Shown: positions 50,883-61,479, counted from the stretch's first letter. The stretch: 64,000 nt of DNA from Siphlonurus alternatus (GCA_949825025.1 OX463778.1:24733551-24797550); one strand, 5' to 3'. The notes: generated from the sequence alone by a model not told the origin. Numbers and translations: made by a program.

Positions 50883-51403
50883 TCCTCAAAAATATGTATT
50901 CAGAAATGAATTTTAAAACATTTGTGTATCATCAGTATAATTACAAATAATGGGTTCACAGTTAAAGGCCATGATTAACAATTCCAGGGTAAAAGGGTTA
51001 AGTAAACAAAATATATTTAAGTTTCTACCAAACAGAAATTAAACCTAAATCAGTTCTGGCTTTCAATAATACTGAAAAAAAATTAAGGTGGTGAAATTTA
51101 GATTGTTCTTTCATTTTATTATTTTAGCTTCCTCTTTTCAGTATATTAGGAATTAATAAAAAAAAACTACACTATGTTAATTTAATTGTATGGCATTCCA
51201 TACTATTTGTTCACCCTTTGTTTAAAGCTAACTTTTACATGTGACAAAAGTTACAAATTGATTATTTAAATATTGTGCTTATTGAGATCTAAAGTGTAAA
51301 AAAACTCACCAATAAAGAGTGAACTGACAAGTTTGGTATCTATTCCTGGGAATGGCGGAGGCCTAAGGAATGGCGTGAATGTGATGCTGTGGCTCTAACG
51401 TGG
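49490..51403. other. Intergenic DNA and 3' UTR of the cold-shock gene
   Basis: Holds a T run at about 49857-49890, the G run at 50277-50300 and an A run at about 50849-50877. No supported gene. The part next to 51403 is the 3' UTR of the minus-strand cold-shock gene. Confidence 0.5.
50277..50300. repeat. 24-base G run
   Basis: Uninterrupted poly-G on the plus strand, capable of quadruplex formation. Confidence 0.9.
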
Positions 51404-53597
51404 CTAGTTTTCTGCGCTTGGGCAGTCCCAACGCAAGTGCACTTCCGGCGTGAAGTTTACGATCTTGACGTGCACCGCCTGGTACTTCTCAAACTTGGGC
51501 GGGATTGGGCACAGTCGGAAAGTCACCTCATCCCCAGGACGTGGCACGTACTCGCCTTCGATGCTAAAACAACAAGTGCTTTTGTCAGAAGCAGTGGTGA
51601 CTCCTAGAAATTGTCTGATCAGCTGTAGAGCTTACACAAATAAAGCAAAAAATTGTAAAAAAAAAAAAAAAAAAATCCTTTCAGTTTTTAGGTCTGTTCG
51701 TAAATACACAATCAGAAAGAATTGATTATTTACGAACAGACCTAATATCTTAATAACTATTGGATAGAAAGGAAGGGGGGGATATTATTAAAATTTCTTC
51801 ATTTGTTTGAGCTCTGCAGCTTCTCTCAGCCATCACTGATCACTGGCCACTTGGCACAATCCTTAAAATGTAAAGTTTACATGACCAAATGAACTTTACG
51901 TACACTCCTCACCTTGGAAAACTTCCTTCTCTCAGCAATAGCATCAATATGTTTATGAACACTACAAACATCTCTTGCTGAGAAAAAACTACACCAACTT
52001 TCAAAAATCTGAGAAGCATTGTATGTGCGGCAATAGCTGTACTAACTTTCTGTTAAATAAAACACAGCAAATAAAACATAATTATATTCACCTCTCTATG
52101 ACCAACAAAATTAACAACTTAAAATAATAATAATAATAGATTACAGAATTTACCGCGTATAGAGTGTATAGACATAATAATTATATATAAGCAGTCATTT
52201 CATGAATCCACTTTTGTGTCAAGGAAAGACTATGCACTACGGTAATATAATTTTATAATTTTCCTACAGTCTATAAATAAAATTATCTTGTTTGTTTAGA
52301 ATTAAATCGAGATATTATCAGAAACTATCAATGGAACAAGTAACCTAGGTATATTTGATAAGCTAGCTCCTCTTATGTTGCAACTTCTCGATACAAAATT
52401 CAATTTCTTGACAGACTTTTTAACATAGCATTTACTCTCACATAAGAGGAGGTTAAAATGGACATGGTCTTTATTAACTTTGGTGCGGTGACTCACTCTG
52501 AGATGTGGACAAAAAGGTCCTCCTGGCTAGCCCTGGTGATGAAGCCGTGACCCTTGGAGCGACTGAACACCTTCACCTTGCCGTGCTCCAGGGGGTGCTC
52601 AAGGGCTCTCTCAGACCTGCAACATGTCAAGACTATTATGAGCTATGAGGGAGGGATTTCAGGATTTTCAACTTAAAATTCTTAAACTTTCAATTACTTA
52701 ATAATTTTTTAAGCTGTTGGATTTAATAACTCAAAATTTTTAATTAGGTAATGAATTAATTTATAACTAATGGTAAAAATAGTCAACTTGGCAAATGTGC
52801 TGATAAATTGGTGGACTCTTGAAATTATTAAATTTCTGACAATGCTTCACAAGAGATAATAAATAAAAAATTGAAGTCTTGCTTATACTGTGTGTAATCT
52901 GTGTATTGTAAACATACTTAAAGAAACATAAAACAATTAATTCTCTGCAGCAACAAAATGAGAATATTGAAATATAATTATTTGGGATTTCAACTTAACA
53001 AAGTGGTGAAAGAATCGTTAAAATGAGAATATTTTAGATTTTTAGTCATTGAGTTAAATACAGAGAGATGCTAGATACATTTCAACTCAATTCTAGATGT
53101 TTGGGATCTATTTAATTCTACAGTTTTTCTAATTACAATAATTTTCAAATTCTGATAGTGTTATTTCTTCAAATTAATTTTCTAATTCTGTAGGGTAGTA
53201 TCATGTACCGATACTACAAGCCCTTAGAAGGTTCATAATAAGTACTGTATGAATAAATGAATTAATAACAAAAATAAAATAACCAAGAATTTACCTAAAC
53301 ATCTAAGGAAAAAACGATTGAAGATTCGAGGGAGGGGGACCCCCCCCCCCACTGTTTTATTTTTTCCATACAATTTGTCTAGCAAGGGTGTCTGACCACT
53401 CTTCTCAACCCCCCCTCCCTGCATCCCCATTGACAGCACTAGCTGTGTGTTTGTGCACGTACGTTGAGTTGGTCCTGGTCCTGCGGGTTATGATTGGGCT
53501 TGGCAGCTGCAGACCGTGATGGCTTGGCGAATCAGGAGACAGCATGTCATAGCTCTTGGGCGAGCCGGGAGACAAATCTACACGGGGGCCAGACATG
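51404..53597 (-). CDS. CARHSP1: Cold-shock-domain RNA-binding protein (CARHSP1/CSDC2-like)
   Basis: Minus-strand exons 53597-53463 (Met at 53596-53594), 52616-52497 and 51563-51404 (stop TAG 51406-51404); 137 residues in frame. The N-terminus is Ser/Pro-rich (VDLSPGSPKSYDMLSPDSP, then PSPIITRRTRTNST), as in the phosphorylated tail of CARHSP1. The cold-shock domain has RNP1 KGHGFI and RNP2 LFVHIS. It continues IEGEYVPRPGDEVTF and PIPPKFEKYQAVHVKIVNF, and ends in a short tail. CARHSP1 and CSDC2 are paralogues that bind RNA and influence mRNA stability; an arthropod orthologue is equally related to both. A splice acceptor immediately before the Met points to a 5' UTR exon further upstream (higher coordinates), which was not found. 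Confidence 0.92.
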
Positions 53598-53714
53598 CTG
53601 CAACACCATACAACAACCTTTACTATAGGGGAAATTTTTAACCTGGGGCAGAAATAATATAGTTCAATTCTTATGAAAACAACAGCATGCTATAGTACAG
53701 TATATTATTATGCA

Positions 53715-53979
53715 TATAGGTGCTTTCACATATTCGAAAATCGCTACGGAAACGCTCCGTAGCAAATGTGTTGATTTTGCTCGGCGCTCCGTAGCACCTC
53801 GCGATCTTCTGTGGCACGTTCTACGGAACTCCGTAGCAAAATCAAGATGAGTTTGATTTTGCTGCGGCATTCACATGATTTTCCGCCGCAGCTGCCGCAG
53901 ATGAACAAGAATATGTGAAAGGCTTACGGCATTGCTACGGAACTCCGTAGCGATTTTCGAATATGTGAAAGCACCTTAT
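53715..53979. mobile_element. Hairpin MITE with AGGTGCTTTCACATATTCG ends
   Basis: Inverted ends at 53718 and 53976, with TAT on both sides (53715-53717, 53977-53979). The interior repeats the TACGGAACTCCGTAGC motif several times in both directions. A three-base duplication suits Harbinger-type elements; there is no coding capacity. Confidence 0.7.
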
Positions 53980-54340
53980 AAGCTACAGTAATTATTGTTT
54001 TGCTGTTTATTACAGTTCAACAATTATAAGGTTATCGCCGGAAGTGGAAGGATTTTAGCTGAACTGTAATTATATAGAATGTGGTATTAATATGAAAAAT
54101 CTAAAGACATTGCAGATAGTTCGAAATTCCTAATACCAATCTTTGTGCAAATTTTCCGTTTCAAAATTTAACTAGAATGTCCAGAAACTTTCCACTTCCG
54201 GTGGTATAACCTTACATTGCCAATTATTTTTAAATGCATGATATCCGTATAGGCCGTATATATGCATACTGTATACATACTCTGTATGCATATGTAGAAT
54301 ATGTACGTACAGTACTGTGCAGTATGCATACGCAATATAT
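53980..54340. other. Intergenic DNA with short inverted repeats
   Basis: CCGGAAGTGGAAGG near 54039 and CTTTCCACTTCCGGTGG near 54188 are inverted. Many GTATGCATAC-type short palindromes follow up to the LINE start. No gene is supported. Confidence 0.45.
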
Positions 54341-55640
54341 CATAAATATACATGCACGGATTTAGGGGGAATTATTCATGTGATACTCAGCTTCTGGGGC
54401 TAGTGCAGGACCTCGAGGAAGGCATTGATAAAGGAGAGAAAATACACGCAATATTTTTGGATTTCGAGAAAGCATTTGATAAGGTGCCACACAACATACT
54501 AGTGAATAAAGTAAGAGAAGCGGTAGGTGAAGAAGGCTTGATAAAATTTATAGAAGATTTTTTAACTGACAGAGTACAGAGAGTCAAGCTAGGGCAAACG
54601 CTGTCTGAGGTAGTGAAGGTTACTTCCGGAGTCCCTCAGGGTAGTGTGCTAGGGCCGCTACTTTTTATTATTTTTATTAATGATATTGTACAGAATTTGG
54701 AGTCGGAGATGAGGCTTTTTGCTGATGACAGCGTAATCTATAGGACAGTAAGTAATAAGCAGGATGAGCAAATTCTACAAAAGGATATGGAGACAGTGGG
54801 TATATGGATAGGAGCTAATAAAATGAAGCTTAATGTTGGAAAATGTAGTGTGGTTAAGTTCAACAAAAGAAGGGAGCAAAGTCAGGTTAAATATTTTATG
54901 GAGGGGGAAAAAATCAAATCAGAGGACAAATACAAATATCTGGGAGTAATGCTTCAGTGCAAACTTAATTGGGATGAACATATTAGGTATGTAACCGCAA
55001 AGAGCAGAAGGAATCTTGAGTTTGTAATGAGGAATCTTAAGGGGGCAGGCAGGACAGTAAGAGAAAAAGCATACAAGTCTCTGATTAGACCAATAATGGA
55101 ATATGGATGTAATGCGTGGGACCCGTATAGAGCAAAAGGAAAGAAAGAGATGGAAAAGATACAAAGACGAGCAGCAAGAAGGGTTCTAGAAAAGGGGAAC
55201 TGGAGCTTTACCTGTGATAAAAGCAAAATTTATAAGGGAAGAGAGAGTGTGACCAGAATGATAGAGCAACTGGGATGGGAGGATCTGGAGGAAAGGAGGA
55301 AGCAAAGTAGACTGAAAACAATGTATAAAATAACTAGGAACCAAAAGGGCTGGGAGGAGCTTAGCGATCGTACTGAGGAAGGGCGTTATAAAGGTAGGAG
55401 GGACCATGATTGGAAGCTGGAGTATAGGAGAAGCAAAAATTATGTGGGCAAGTATTCCTTTTTGAGAAGAACGGTGAGGGAGTGGAATTTGTTGGACTCT
55501 GGGCTTGTGGATGCTCGGAGTGTTGGTGAGTTCAGGGAGGGGCTGAGAGAGTCAGCCGCAAGCAAGCGAGCCACCGTGGTGGAATACCCACAATAGCCGC
55601 AAGCAGTGGTGTATGTATGTAATGTGTGTACATACTGCTA
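54340..55640 (+). mobile_element. 5'-truncated non-LTR retrotransposon (reverse transcriptase)
   Basis: The coding part starts abruptly at the conserved HGFR motif. The stop is followed by a short GTATGTATGTAATGTG tail instead of a poly(A). Simple-repeat tails of this type are seen in CR1- and Jockey-like elements. Its C-terminal coding motif recurs antisense within the VPS35L intron 1 duplication. Confidence 0.8.
54352..55596 (+). CDS. Partial LINE reverse transcriptase, open frame
   Basis: 414 codons without interruption. Reverse transcriptase motifs are visible: LDFEKAFDKVPH (residues 36-47), SGVPQGSVLGPLLF (92-105), LFADDS (122-127, catalytic Asp pair), NVGKCSVVKF and YKYLGVML. The thumb-like C-terminal part contains RPIMEYGCNAWDP and RRAARRVL, then KYSFLRRTVREWNLLDS. 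There is no RNase H domain or endonuclease. The start Met is probably incidental; the true ORF would begin upstream. Fingers motifs before HGFR are absent, so the copy is not autonomous. Confidence 0.88.
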   Translation: MHGFRGNYSCDTQLLGLVQDLEEGIDKGEKIHAIFLDFEKAFDKVPHNILVNKVREAVGEEGLIKFIEDFLTDRVQRVKLGQTLSEVVKVTSGVPQGSVLGPLLFIIFINDIVQNLESEMRLFADDSVIYRTVSNKQDEQILQKDMETVGIWIGANKMKLNVGKCSVVKFNKRREQSQVKYFMEGEKIKSEDKYKYLGVMLQCKLNWDEHIRYVTAKSRRNLEFVMRNLKGAGRTVREKAYKSLIRPIMEYGCNAWDPYRAKGKKEMEKIQRRAARRVLEKGNWSFTCDKSKIYKGRESVTRMIEQLGWEDLEERRKQSRLKTMYKITRNQKGWEELSDRTEEGRYKGRRDHDWKLEYRRSKNYVGKYSFLRRTVREWNLLDSGLVDARSVGEFREGLRESAASKRATVVEYPQ

Positions 55641-56235
55641 TTTTAATCTTTAAAATCTTTAATCATATGCATACTGTATGCATACGCATGTATGTATGCA
55701 TATATATATACACACCGTACTGTAGCGCTGTCATATTATACTATTGACATCATGTTTTAAAATAGAGTGGCATATCAGCTTTGATCTTAAAATAAGTTAT
55801 TATATGCATATACTATGCATATGCATACTTTTCGTAAGCCAAGCTGCCAATGTCAAGCACCGAAATGCTAAGTAGCGGACAGTGAGCCTTGCAATAATAT
55901 CAGCATTAATAAAAAATGCCACTAGTAATTCAGTAGAAAACCAATTCTAAATGGCTAAATATTTGTATTTTCTATAATATAATACTCACTTTAGAAATGA
56001 ATTAAGTGTTTACAGATGAAAATAAACCCAAAAGCCGGGCAATAAACGCAAATCAAGCAGAATGGTCAAGGACAAAATATCGCTACGATTTTGTTATTTG
56101 TTACCCAGCAACCTTTGTGATCATTGCGCATTTGCGTAAAGCGTGATATTTTTTTCAAATAATTAAAAAATTATTGTCCAAAATTTGATTAATTAATTAA
56201 TACTGAAAATTGAAGACTCAAATTGAAATGTGTTA
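55641..56235. other. Intergenic DNA with GTATGCATAC-type palindromes
   Basis: Contains another TTAAAATAGAGTG end-like sequence at 55758-55770 with no visible partner. No gene is supported. Confidence 0.45.
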
Positions 56236-56321
56236 ATTTTAAAATAGAGTGTCTATCAGCTGATGTCAAAAAATGAAAACTGAGTTAGTATTTTTAACAT
56301 TTTTAACCAAGGTCCCTCTAC

Positions 56322-57051
56322 GAAGAAATGTTGTATAAGTTTTCTAAATGTATTTCTCAATAAAGTTGTAAATTTAGTAAATTTAAACTATTGAATATTC
56401 AAGATTTAAAAAATATAGTAAATGGCCTTAATAGTAATACAGCATCTTTTGATGATTATTACAAGTTACAACTTGTAATAAAAGAACTCATACTATATTG
56501 TTGTTGGAAACTCTGCAATGGTGGAGTGTAAAACAAAGATATGCATTAAAAGTACTGTTATTTTTTTATGATATTATTCATGATAAATTTCATAAGCATT
56601 TTAAAAGTGAAATTGTTAAAAATAGTGAGATGTATACTTATAATACAAGAGGATGTAACAATTTTTTCAGAAAATGTGTCAATAAACAAAGATCAGATGG
56701 ATCAATTTATAACTGTGGGAAAAAATTGTTCAATGAACTACCAGATAATATAAAAATATGTCATAATAAAAAAATGTTTAAAAGGCTATGTATTATATAT
56801 GTGAAGGAAAGATTTCCCTATAGCAGTTAATTATATATTCATTGTGTAAGTAATTATTTGTAAAACTATCTTATATGTTAATTGGTATTTTGCTATTTCT
56901 GTTTTAATATATTGGTTCGTTCTGTAGGCATAAAAAATTATGAAACAAATTTTTATGTGATATTGTAAAATCAATTAATTAATATGTAACCAACTATTAT
57001 GAATTTAAATAGCGAAAGCTAAAATAAAGATTATTTCATTTCATTTCATAT
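56322..57051 (+). mobile_element. LINE 3' end fragment
   Basis: An open frame from about 56498 to 56827 encodes a reverse transcriptase C-terminal segment: YTYNTRGCNNFF, then GSIYNCGKKLFNELPDNIK and FKRLCIIYVKERF. These are typical of the end of a CR1/Jockey-like ORF2. The 3' side ends with three ATTTC units (57034-57048), a simple-repeat tail. It is flanked by a 15-base inverted repeat, CCAAGGTCCCTCTAC (56307-56321) and its complement (57052-57066). Confidence 0.75.
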
Positions 57052-57605
57052 GTAGAGGGACCTTGGGGCCTTACCTAAAAATATAATGACCCTCGAATAT
57101 CTCGAAAAAATACACCCTTTATAGGTGGTATGAAAAAAATATGACGATGTTGTATGACCTGAACTTTAACAGAAAAAACGAATAAAAAAACATTCGCTCG
57201 AATCCATTTTTCCGTAAAAAAAAATCAAGAAAATTCCCCATATATGTTATTTTTTAATTAAGGGTAAGATAACACACGAACAAAATCGATTGTTGTAGTG
57301 TCCCATTTGATTAACATGTAAACCTTAGCAACCTCATAATTATTCTGAATTTTTTTTGACAGACAGTTCTTAGCATTAAAAAATATGGAGAAAATTTTAA
57401 AACAATCTGACGATCCAATTTTTTTAAATTAATTTTTTAGTTTCGGTCTCCATGGGAAAGCCCTCTAGGCGCTGCTATACTGAATATTTAAAAAATTCAT
57501 TTAAAAAAATTGGATCGTCCGATTGTTTTGTAATTTTCTCCATATATTTTTTTAATGCCAAGAAAACTGTCTCTCAAAAAAAATTCAGAATCATTGAGGT
57601 TGCTA

Positions 57606-58682
57606 CCCAGGGACCGCATGGGTATCCCCGGGACACAGCGGAACGTCCTTGCAATGCCCCGCGAATGTCCCGTGGTCTATATTATATTAATTTAATGCTT
57701 TTTAAAATTTAAAATTTTTAGGAATTGCTTAACTTATAGTGTAGAAGGGACACAGAAGAAAATAACGCAATTAAATTGAACTTTTGGATCAAACGTCCTT
57801 TGAGTGTCTCGCAGGGATACACCAGGGGTATCCCATGTATGCCCCGCAGGTGCACTCCTAGGACGTTACTGTTTTTTTAATATTGGTTTTAATTGGTTAA
57901 ATTATAGTATTTTAAAACGTTTAGCTTCATCTCGAGAAGATTTTGATTAATTTGATAACTATCGATGAATGTCTCGCAGGTGTCTCTGTGGGACACACGG
58001 GGGGTATTGTTGAAAATTGTAAAATAACAATTTTCTTTGCTTAAGTATGTAGCTGATTGAATTTTTAATCACAATTTTGAATAATTTTAATTAGTAAACA
58101 GAATGTCCCGTAAGTGCACCTGGGGGTCATTCATGAGACGTAGTTTTTTTCTAAAAAATTAAAAAATAAAAAATTGTTAAAATTTGAAGATAAACATTAT
58201 TTATGTGCCGTATTGGAAGTTTCTCATTGTTATTATTAAAATTTATAACAGAAACCATAGATTGTTAAATATCCTAAAGTATCAAAAATATACAAGTCGA
58301 TTTCATAATTTATAGTTTATAAAGTTAAGTTTTCTACATTTTAGTATGAAGACATGTGTCCTAGTGGTAAAGACACCAGACTTCAAATCTGATGATCCCG
58401 AGTTCGAGTCTCACCTGTGCCAGTTTTTTAATTTTTTTTTTGCTATTCTTTCTCTTTGATAACATCATTATAATTGATAAAAACATTTTTTAATTGGTAA
58501 TTATAAGCATATTTGCTATATAACCCTATGTATCCCTGCAATGACTTCAGGGTGTATCCCTGGAATGTCCCCAAGGGGTACCCTTTTGTGCATGGAAATA
58601 GGGGATACACCTTGGGGCACTCCGGAGGGACGTTTGAGGGGTATCCCTGGAACGCCCCGGGGATACACCTGCGGTCCCTGGG
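57606..58682. mobile_element. TA-flanked element with CCCAGGGACCGC inverted ends
   Basis: Perfect 12-base ends CCCAGGGACCGC and GCGGTCCCTGGG extend imperfectly to about 30 bases (TATCCCCGGG). TA occurs on each side (57604-57605 and 58683-58684). The subterminal parts carry many degenerate repeats of GTATCCC, TGTCCC and GGGACAC. There is no transposase. A tRNA-like sequence lies inside. A TA target suits Tc1/mariner-type elements, but the superfamily is unproven. Confidence 0.75.
58351..58422 (+). pseudogene. tRNA-like gene with UCA anticodon, probably tRNA-derived
   Basis: A 72-base sequence has a D stem TGTC/GACA, a D loop with TAGTGGTAAA, an anticodon stem CAGA/TCTG and loop CTTCAAA (anticodon TCA at 58383-58385). 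The T loop is TTCGAGT, and a T run follows. The acceptor stem matches only partly (GACATGT with CCTGTGC) and the T stem has mismatches. UCA would read UGA, but the long variable arm of selenocysteine tRNA is absent. It is most likely a decayed tRNA or a SINE head. Confidence 0.6.
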
Positions 58683-58925
58683 TAAAAGGTTTACATGTTA
58701 ATCAAATGGGACTACAACAATCGATTGTTCGTGTTTTGGTTAAAGCTCGAGCCATAGAATACATGGCTAATATTTTTTTCATACCACCTATTAACGGTGT
58801 ATTTTTTCGAGATTTTCAAGGTTGTTTTTTTCATGCAGGTAAGGCCCCCCATGTTAAATGACGCGTTTTCTCTGACTTTGGAATTTTTTTCTGGAGAACC
58901 TATGTGAGATATGGAATCTTTTGGA

Positions 58926-59145
58926 TTTCGGTGTCATGTCGTTCCATATGTATAAGGAGCACTGGAATTATTTCAAGTATGTCGAAGTAATATCCGACGA
59001 GGGTGAAGGTCATTCAACGAAAATAACTCGCTGCGTTAATATATATTGTGTACGTGTTTTTAAGAGTGCAATGCATCGTGTAAAGTGAACATCAATATTT
59101 CAGCGAGGATTAATCTTATATAGCCCAGTTTTTAAGGTAAATATT

Positions 59146-59206
<61 letters not shown>

Positions 59207-59647
59207 TAACTATTGCATGAGATTATAGGAGCAGAGGAAAAATCATGCAAGATATTTGCATAATTTATAATACTTGCATACTGTATTCAATAGAGGCCGG
59301 CTTCAAGTGATGCGCTCTCGCTGCGCAACTGTTTGTCGCTAAGGTCCATCTTGCACTTGAAAATGAAGCAAAGTATTTTTTTAACTTTTCTCTGTTATAA
59401 ATCAAGTAAACAATCCAAATCTTGAATTATCTACTTTATTTTTCAGTTTGGACCAAAGTTCCGTAAAGGAATTTTCCCTGAAAAATCTTAAATTCTTAGT
59501 GAAAAAACGAATTCACGTTTTTTTTTTTACATAGGTTTGGTATGCATATAGCGGGTGGGAACACTGAAAAATCAGTTGACTTGAAGCCTCTATATAGTAA
59601 AATTGTGCATTTATGATACATATTTATACTTATTATTTATTATACAT
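58926..59647. other. Intergenic DNA with (CA)n(TA)n microsatellite
   Basis: The microsatellite is at about 59147-59201. Nothing else recognisable was seen. Confidence 0.5.
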
Positions 59648-59984
59648 AATGGACAACATACATGCAAAAATTTTATTGCAGAAATGAATAGAGGGTACCA
59701 AATTATCTACTATGAATTTTTTCAGATTTTTTTGAAACCCGGAACTATTTTTAAATAATTATTGAAAGTCCTGTGATTTCATCAGTTGGCACCCCTGCAA
59801 CCTTAATAAAAAGGATAGAGACTGGACGCCTATTGACGCCTCCAGGGGGCGTGGCCGCACTTTCAATAATTATTTAAAAATAGTTCCGGGTTTCAAAAAA
59901 ATCTAAAAGAATTCAGAGTAGCATAATTTGGTTATACCCTCTATTCATTTCTGCAATAAAAAAATTTCATGTATGTTGTCCATT
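59648..59984. mobile_element. Uninterrupted hairpin element, sister of 6482-7093
   Basis: Arms from AATGGACAACATACATG (59648) to CATGTATGTTGTCCATT (59984). The centre holds GCGTGGCCGCACTTTC. Comparing it with 6482-7093 reveals the SINE insertion there. Confidence 0.82.
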
Positions 59985-61140
59985 GGAGAAAATATCCAGT
60001 TTGAAAGTGTGTTATGAATTCTCCTCCAATATTTGCATGATAATAAATACGACAGCAAGACACGACTTCATTGCGAATATTATTCATTCATTGGCCCCCG
60101 GCCACATTTTAATTACCTCCCTTTTCCCCCCTCCGTGAATCCGCACGCTTAAAATTGTTGGTATAACTTGAGTATTGAGTGATTTTTCACTGATAAAGTA
60201 CTGTATAATTACTTATTATTACTTCAGATATACTCTGTAATGTACTAACTCCTCGTTATTAATTTTAAACTGTAACACATTCATGTAGTCCAGAAATCTT
60301 AACACATAGTGCATGTTCTTTTTATGTATAAAAAATCCAGGAGAAGAAGAAAATGTTTGTTGAAACATCATAAAAGACTCAACAAATGCATTCCGTAGAC
60401 GGTATCTCTGATGGTATATAAAATTATAGTTTGATTGGAATGTTTCGTTTCATAACATCAAAAAAATATCACAAGATGTGACGTACGTTTGTTGCCGAGA
60501 GACCAGAAGAAGCTAGGGAGTATTGATCAGAGCTGTCAAATGAAAGATCGAACAAGGGGAAAAATTTATGAAATATTCTTTCCTCCCTTTCCCAATAACA
60601 AGATGGCCTGAGATTGGGTACATTCGTACATTCTAGTGACAAAAGAAAAGGCATGGGGGTTGAAATCAATTTAAATTATATCCTTATATTTTACTTACTG
60701 CAAGTGCGGGGAATGAACACACCACCTCCATAAAAAATATTATTTTTAAATTATATACATGGCAATTAAAATATTGGTTCCTATAGTTCCTATTTTTTTA
60801 ATATCTTACTTCTGAGTCATATTTTTTCCCTATAGATTGTGTCTATATCCACATTTTACACATATGTTATGGAGAAGTAAACTGCATAAATTATATATTT
60901 TAAGTGTACACCTTAGAAATCTTAGAATAGCTCGAACGTTACGTGATTTGCTGGAGTTGCAGCTTCAAACACAATTAAACAGGTTCAGAATTGCACCTGT
61001 TTGTGGAAAGAAGAGCACATGTTCTCCATTCCCAAAATTTTCATATTTTTACCTTCTTAATAAGACTGCGTCGTTGACATTCAGTCTGTCCCATGGTGTA
61101 CGCGATCATAATATGTTGTACTTATTTATACCGTTAATGC
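59985..61140. other. Intergenic DNA, no supported gene
   Basis: An open stretch at 60837-61166 encodes 109 residues (with TLRDLLELQLQTQLNRFRI and SLSHGVRDHNMLYLF). It may be a fragment of an old LINE C-terminus, but no family motif is certain. Confidence 0.35.
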
Positions 61141-61309
61141 TTGGGTGCGATTCACGAAGAAGTTAGCCAGGTTTCTAACTACGTTTAGCTTAATCACGTT
61201 TAACTATATAGATTTTTTTTACGTGTTAAACCACCTAGTTAAACGTGGTTAAGTTAAACGCTGGTTAGAAACCTGACACAACAACAACTGCTTTGTGAAT
61301 CGCGCCCAA
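61141..61309. mobile_element. 169-base hairpin MITE (TTGGGTGCGATTCAC ends)
   Basis: Ends TTGGGTGCGATTCACGAAG and CTTTGTGAATCGCGCCCAA are inverted with one or two mismatches. GTTTAACTA/TAGTTAAAC-type pairs continue inwards. No target duplication could be fixed. Confidence 0.6.
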
Positions 61310-61427
61310 TGTATTTATTTACTTCCAATGTAAACAAATTTCGTTAACAGGACTAAGATTATATCATCTGATAAGAATGAAAATCCCCTCTAAATTTTCG
61401 TAGATATCCAATTTCAATTCTGAGGAG

Positions 61428-61429
<2 letters not shown>

Positions 61430-61476
<47 letters not shown>
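61430..61476. repeat. (AT)n microsatellite
   Basis: About 23 AT units. Confidence 0.9.

Positions 61477-61479
<3 letters not shown>

Larger units (their letters stand above)
57258..58735. mobile_element. TTAA hairpin (20213 family) interrupted by another element
   Basis: Left TTAA at 57258-57261 followed by GGGTAAGATAACACACGAAC. The right arm resumes at 58685 and ends at about 58735 (ATCGATTGTTCGTGTT) without the final TTAA, so the terminus is deleted. The insert is 57606-58682. Confidence 0.75.
56236..58925. mobile_element. Outer hairpin element of a nested insertion stack
   Basis: The left end TTAAAATAGAGTG (about 56239) and arm sequences at 57060-57235 and 58738-58925 are relatives of the 48190-48836 palindrome (shared AATATCTCGAAAAAATACACC and its complement). 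The element is split by a LINE fragment (56322-57051) and by the inner hairpin (57258-58735). The right terminal TTAA was not located. Confidence 0.6.

Noticed and set aside
58351..58422. Genuine selenocysteine tRNA
   Set aside because: The anticodon is UCA but the sequence is about 72 bases, lacks the long variable arm and has mismatched acceptor and T stems.
57452..58861. Open frames with GYPWN/PRGT-type repeats
   Set aside because: They are translations of the degenerate GTATCCC repeats of a DNA transposon, in several frames.
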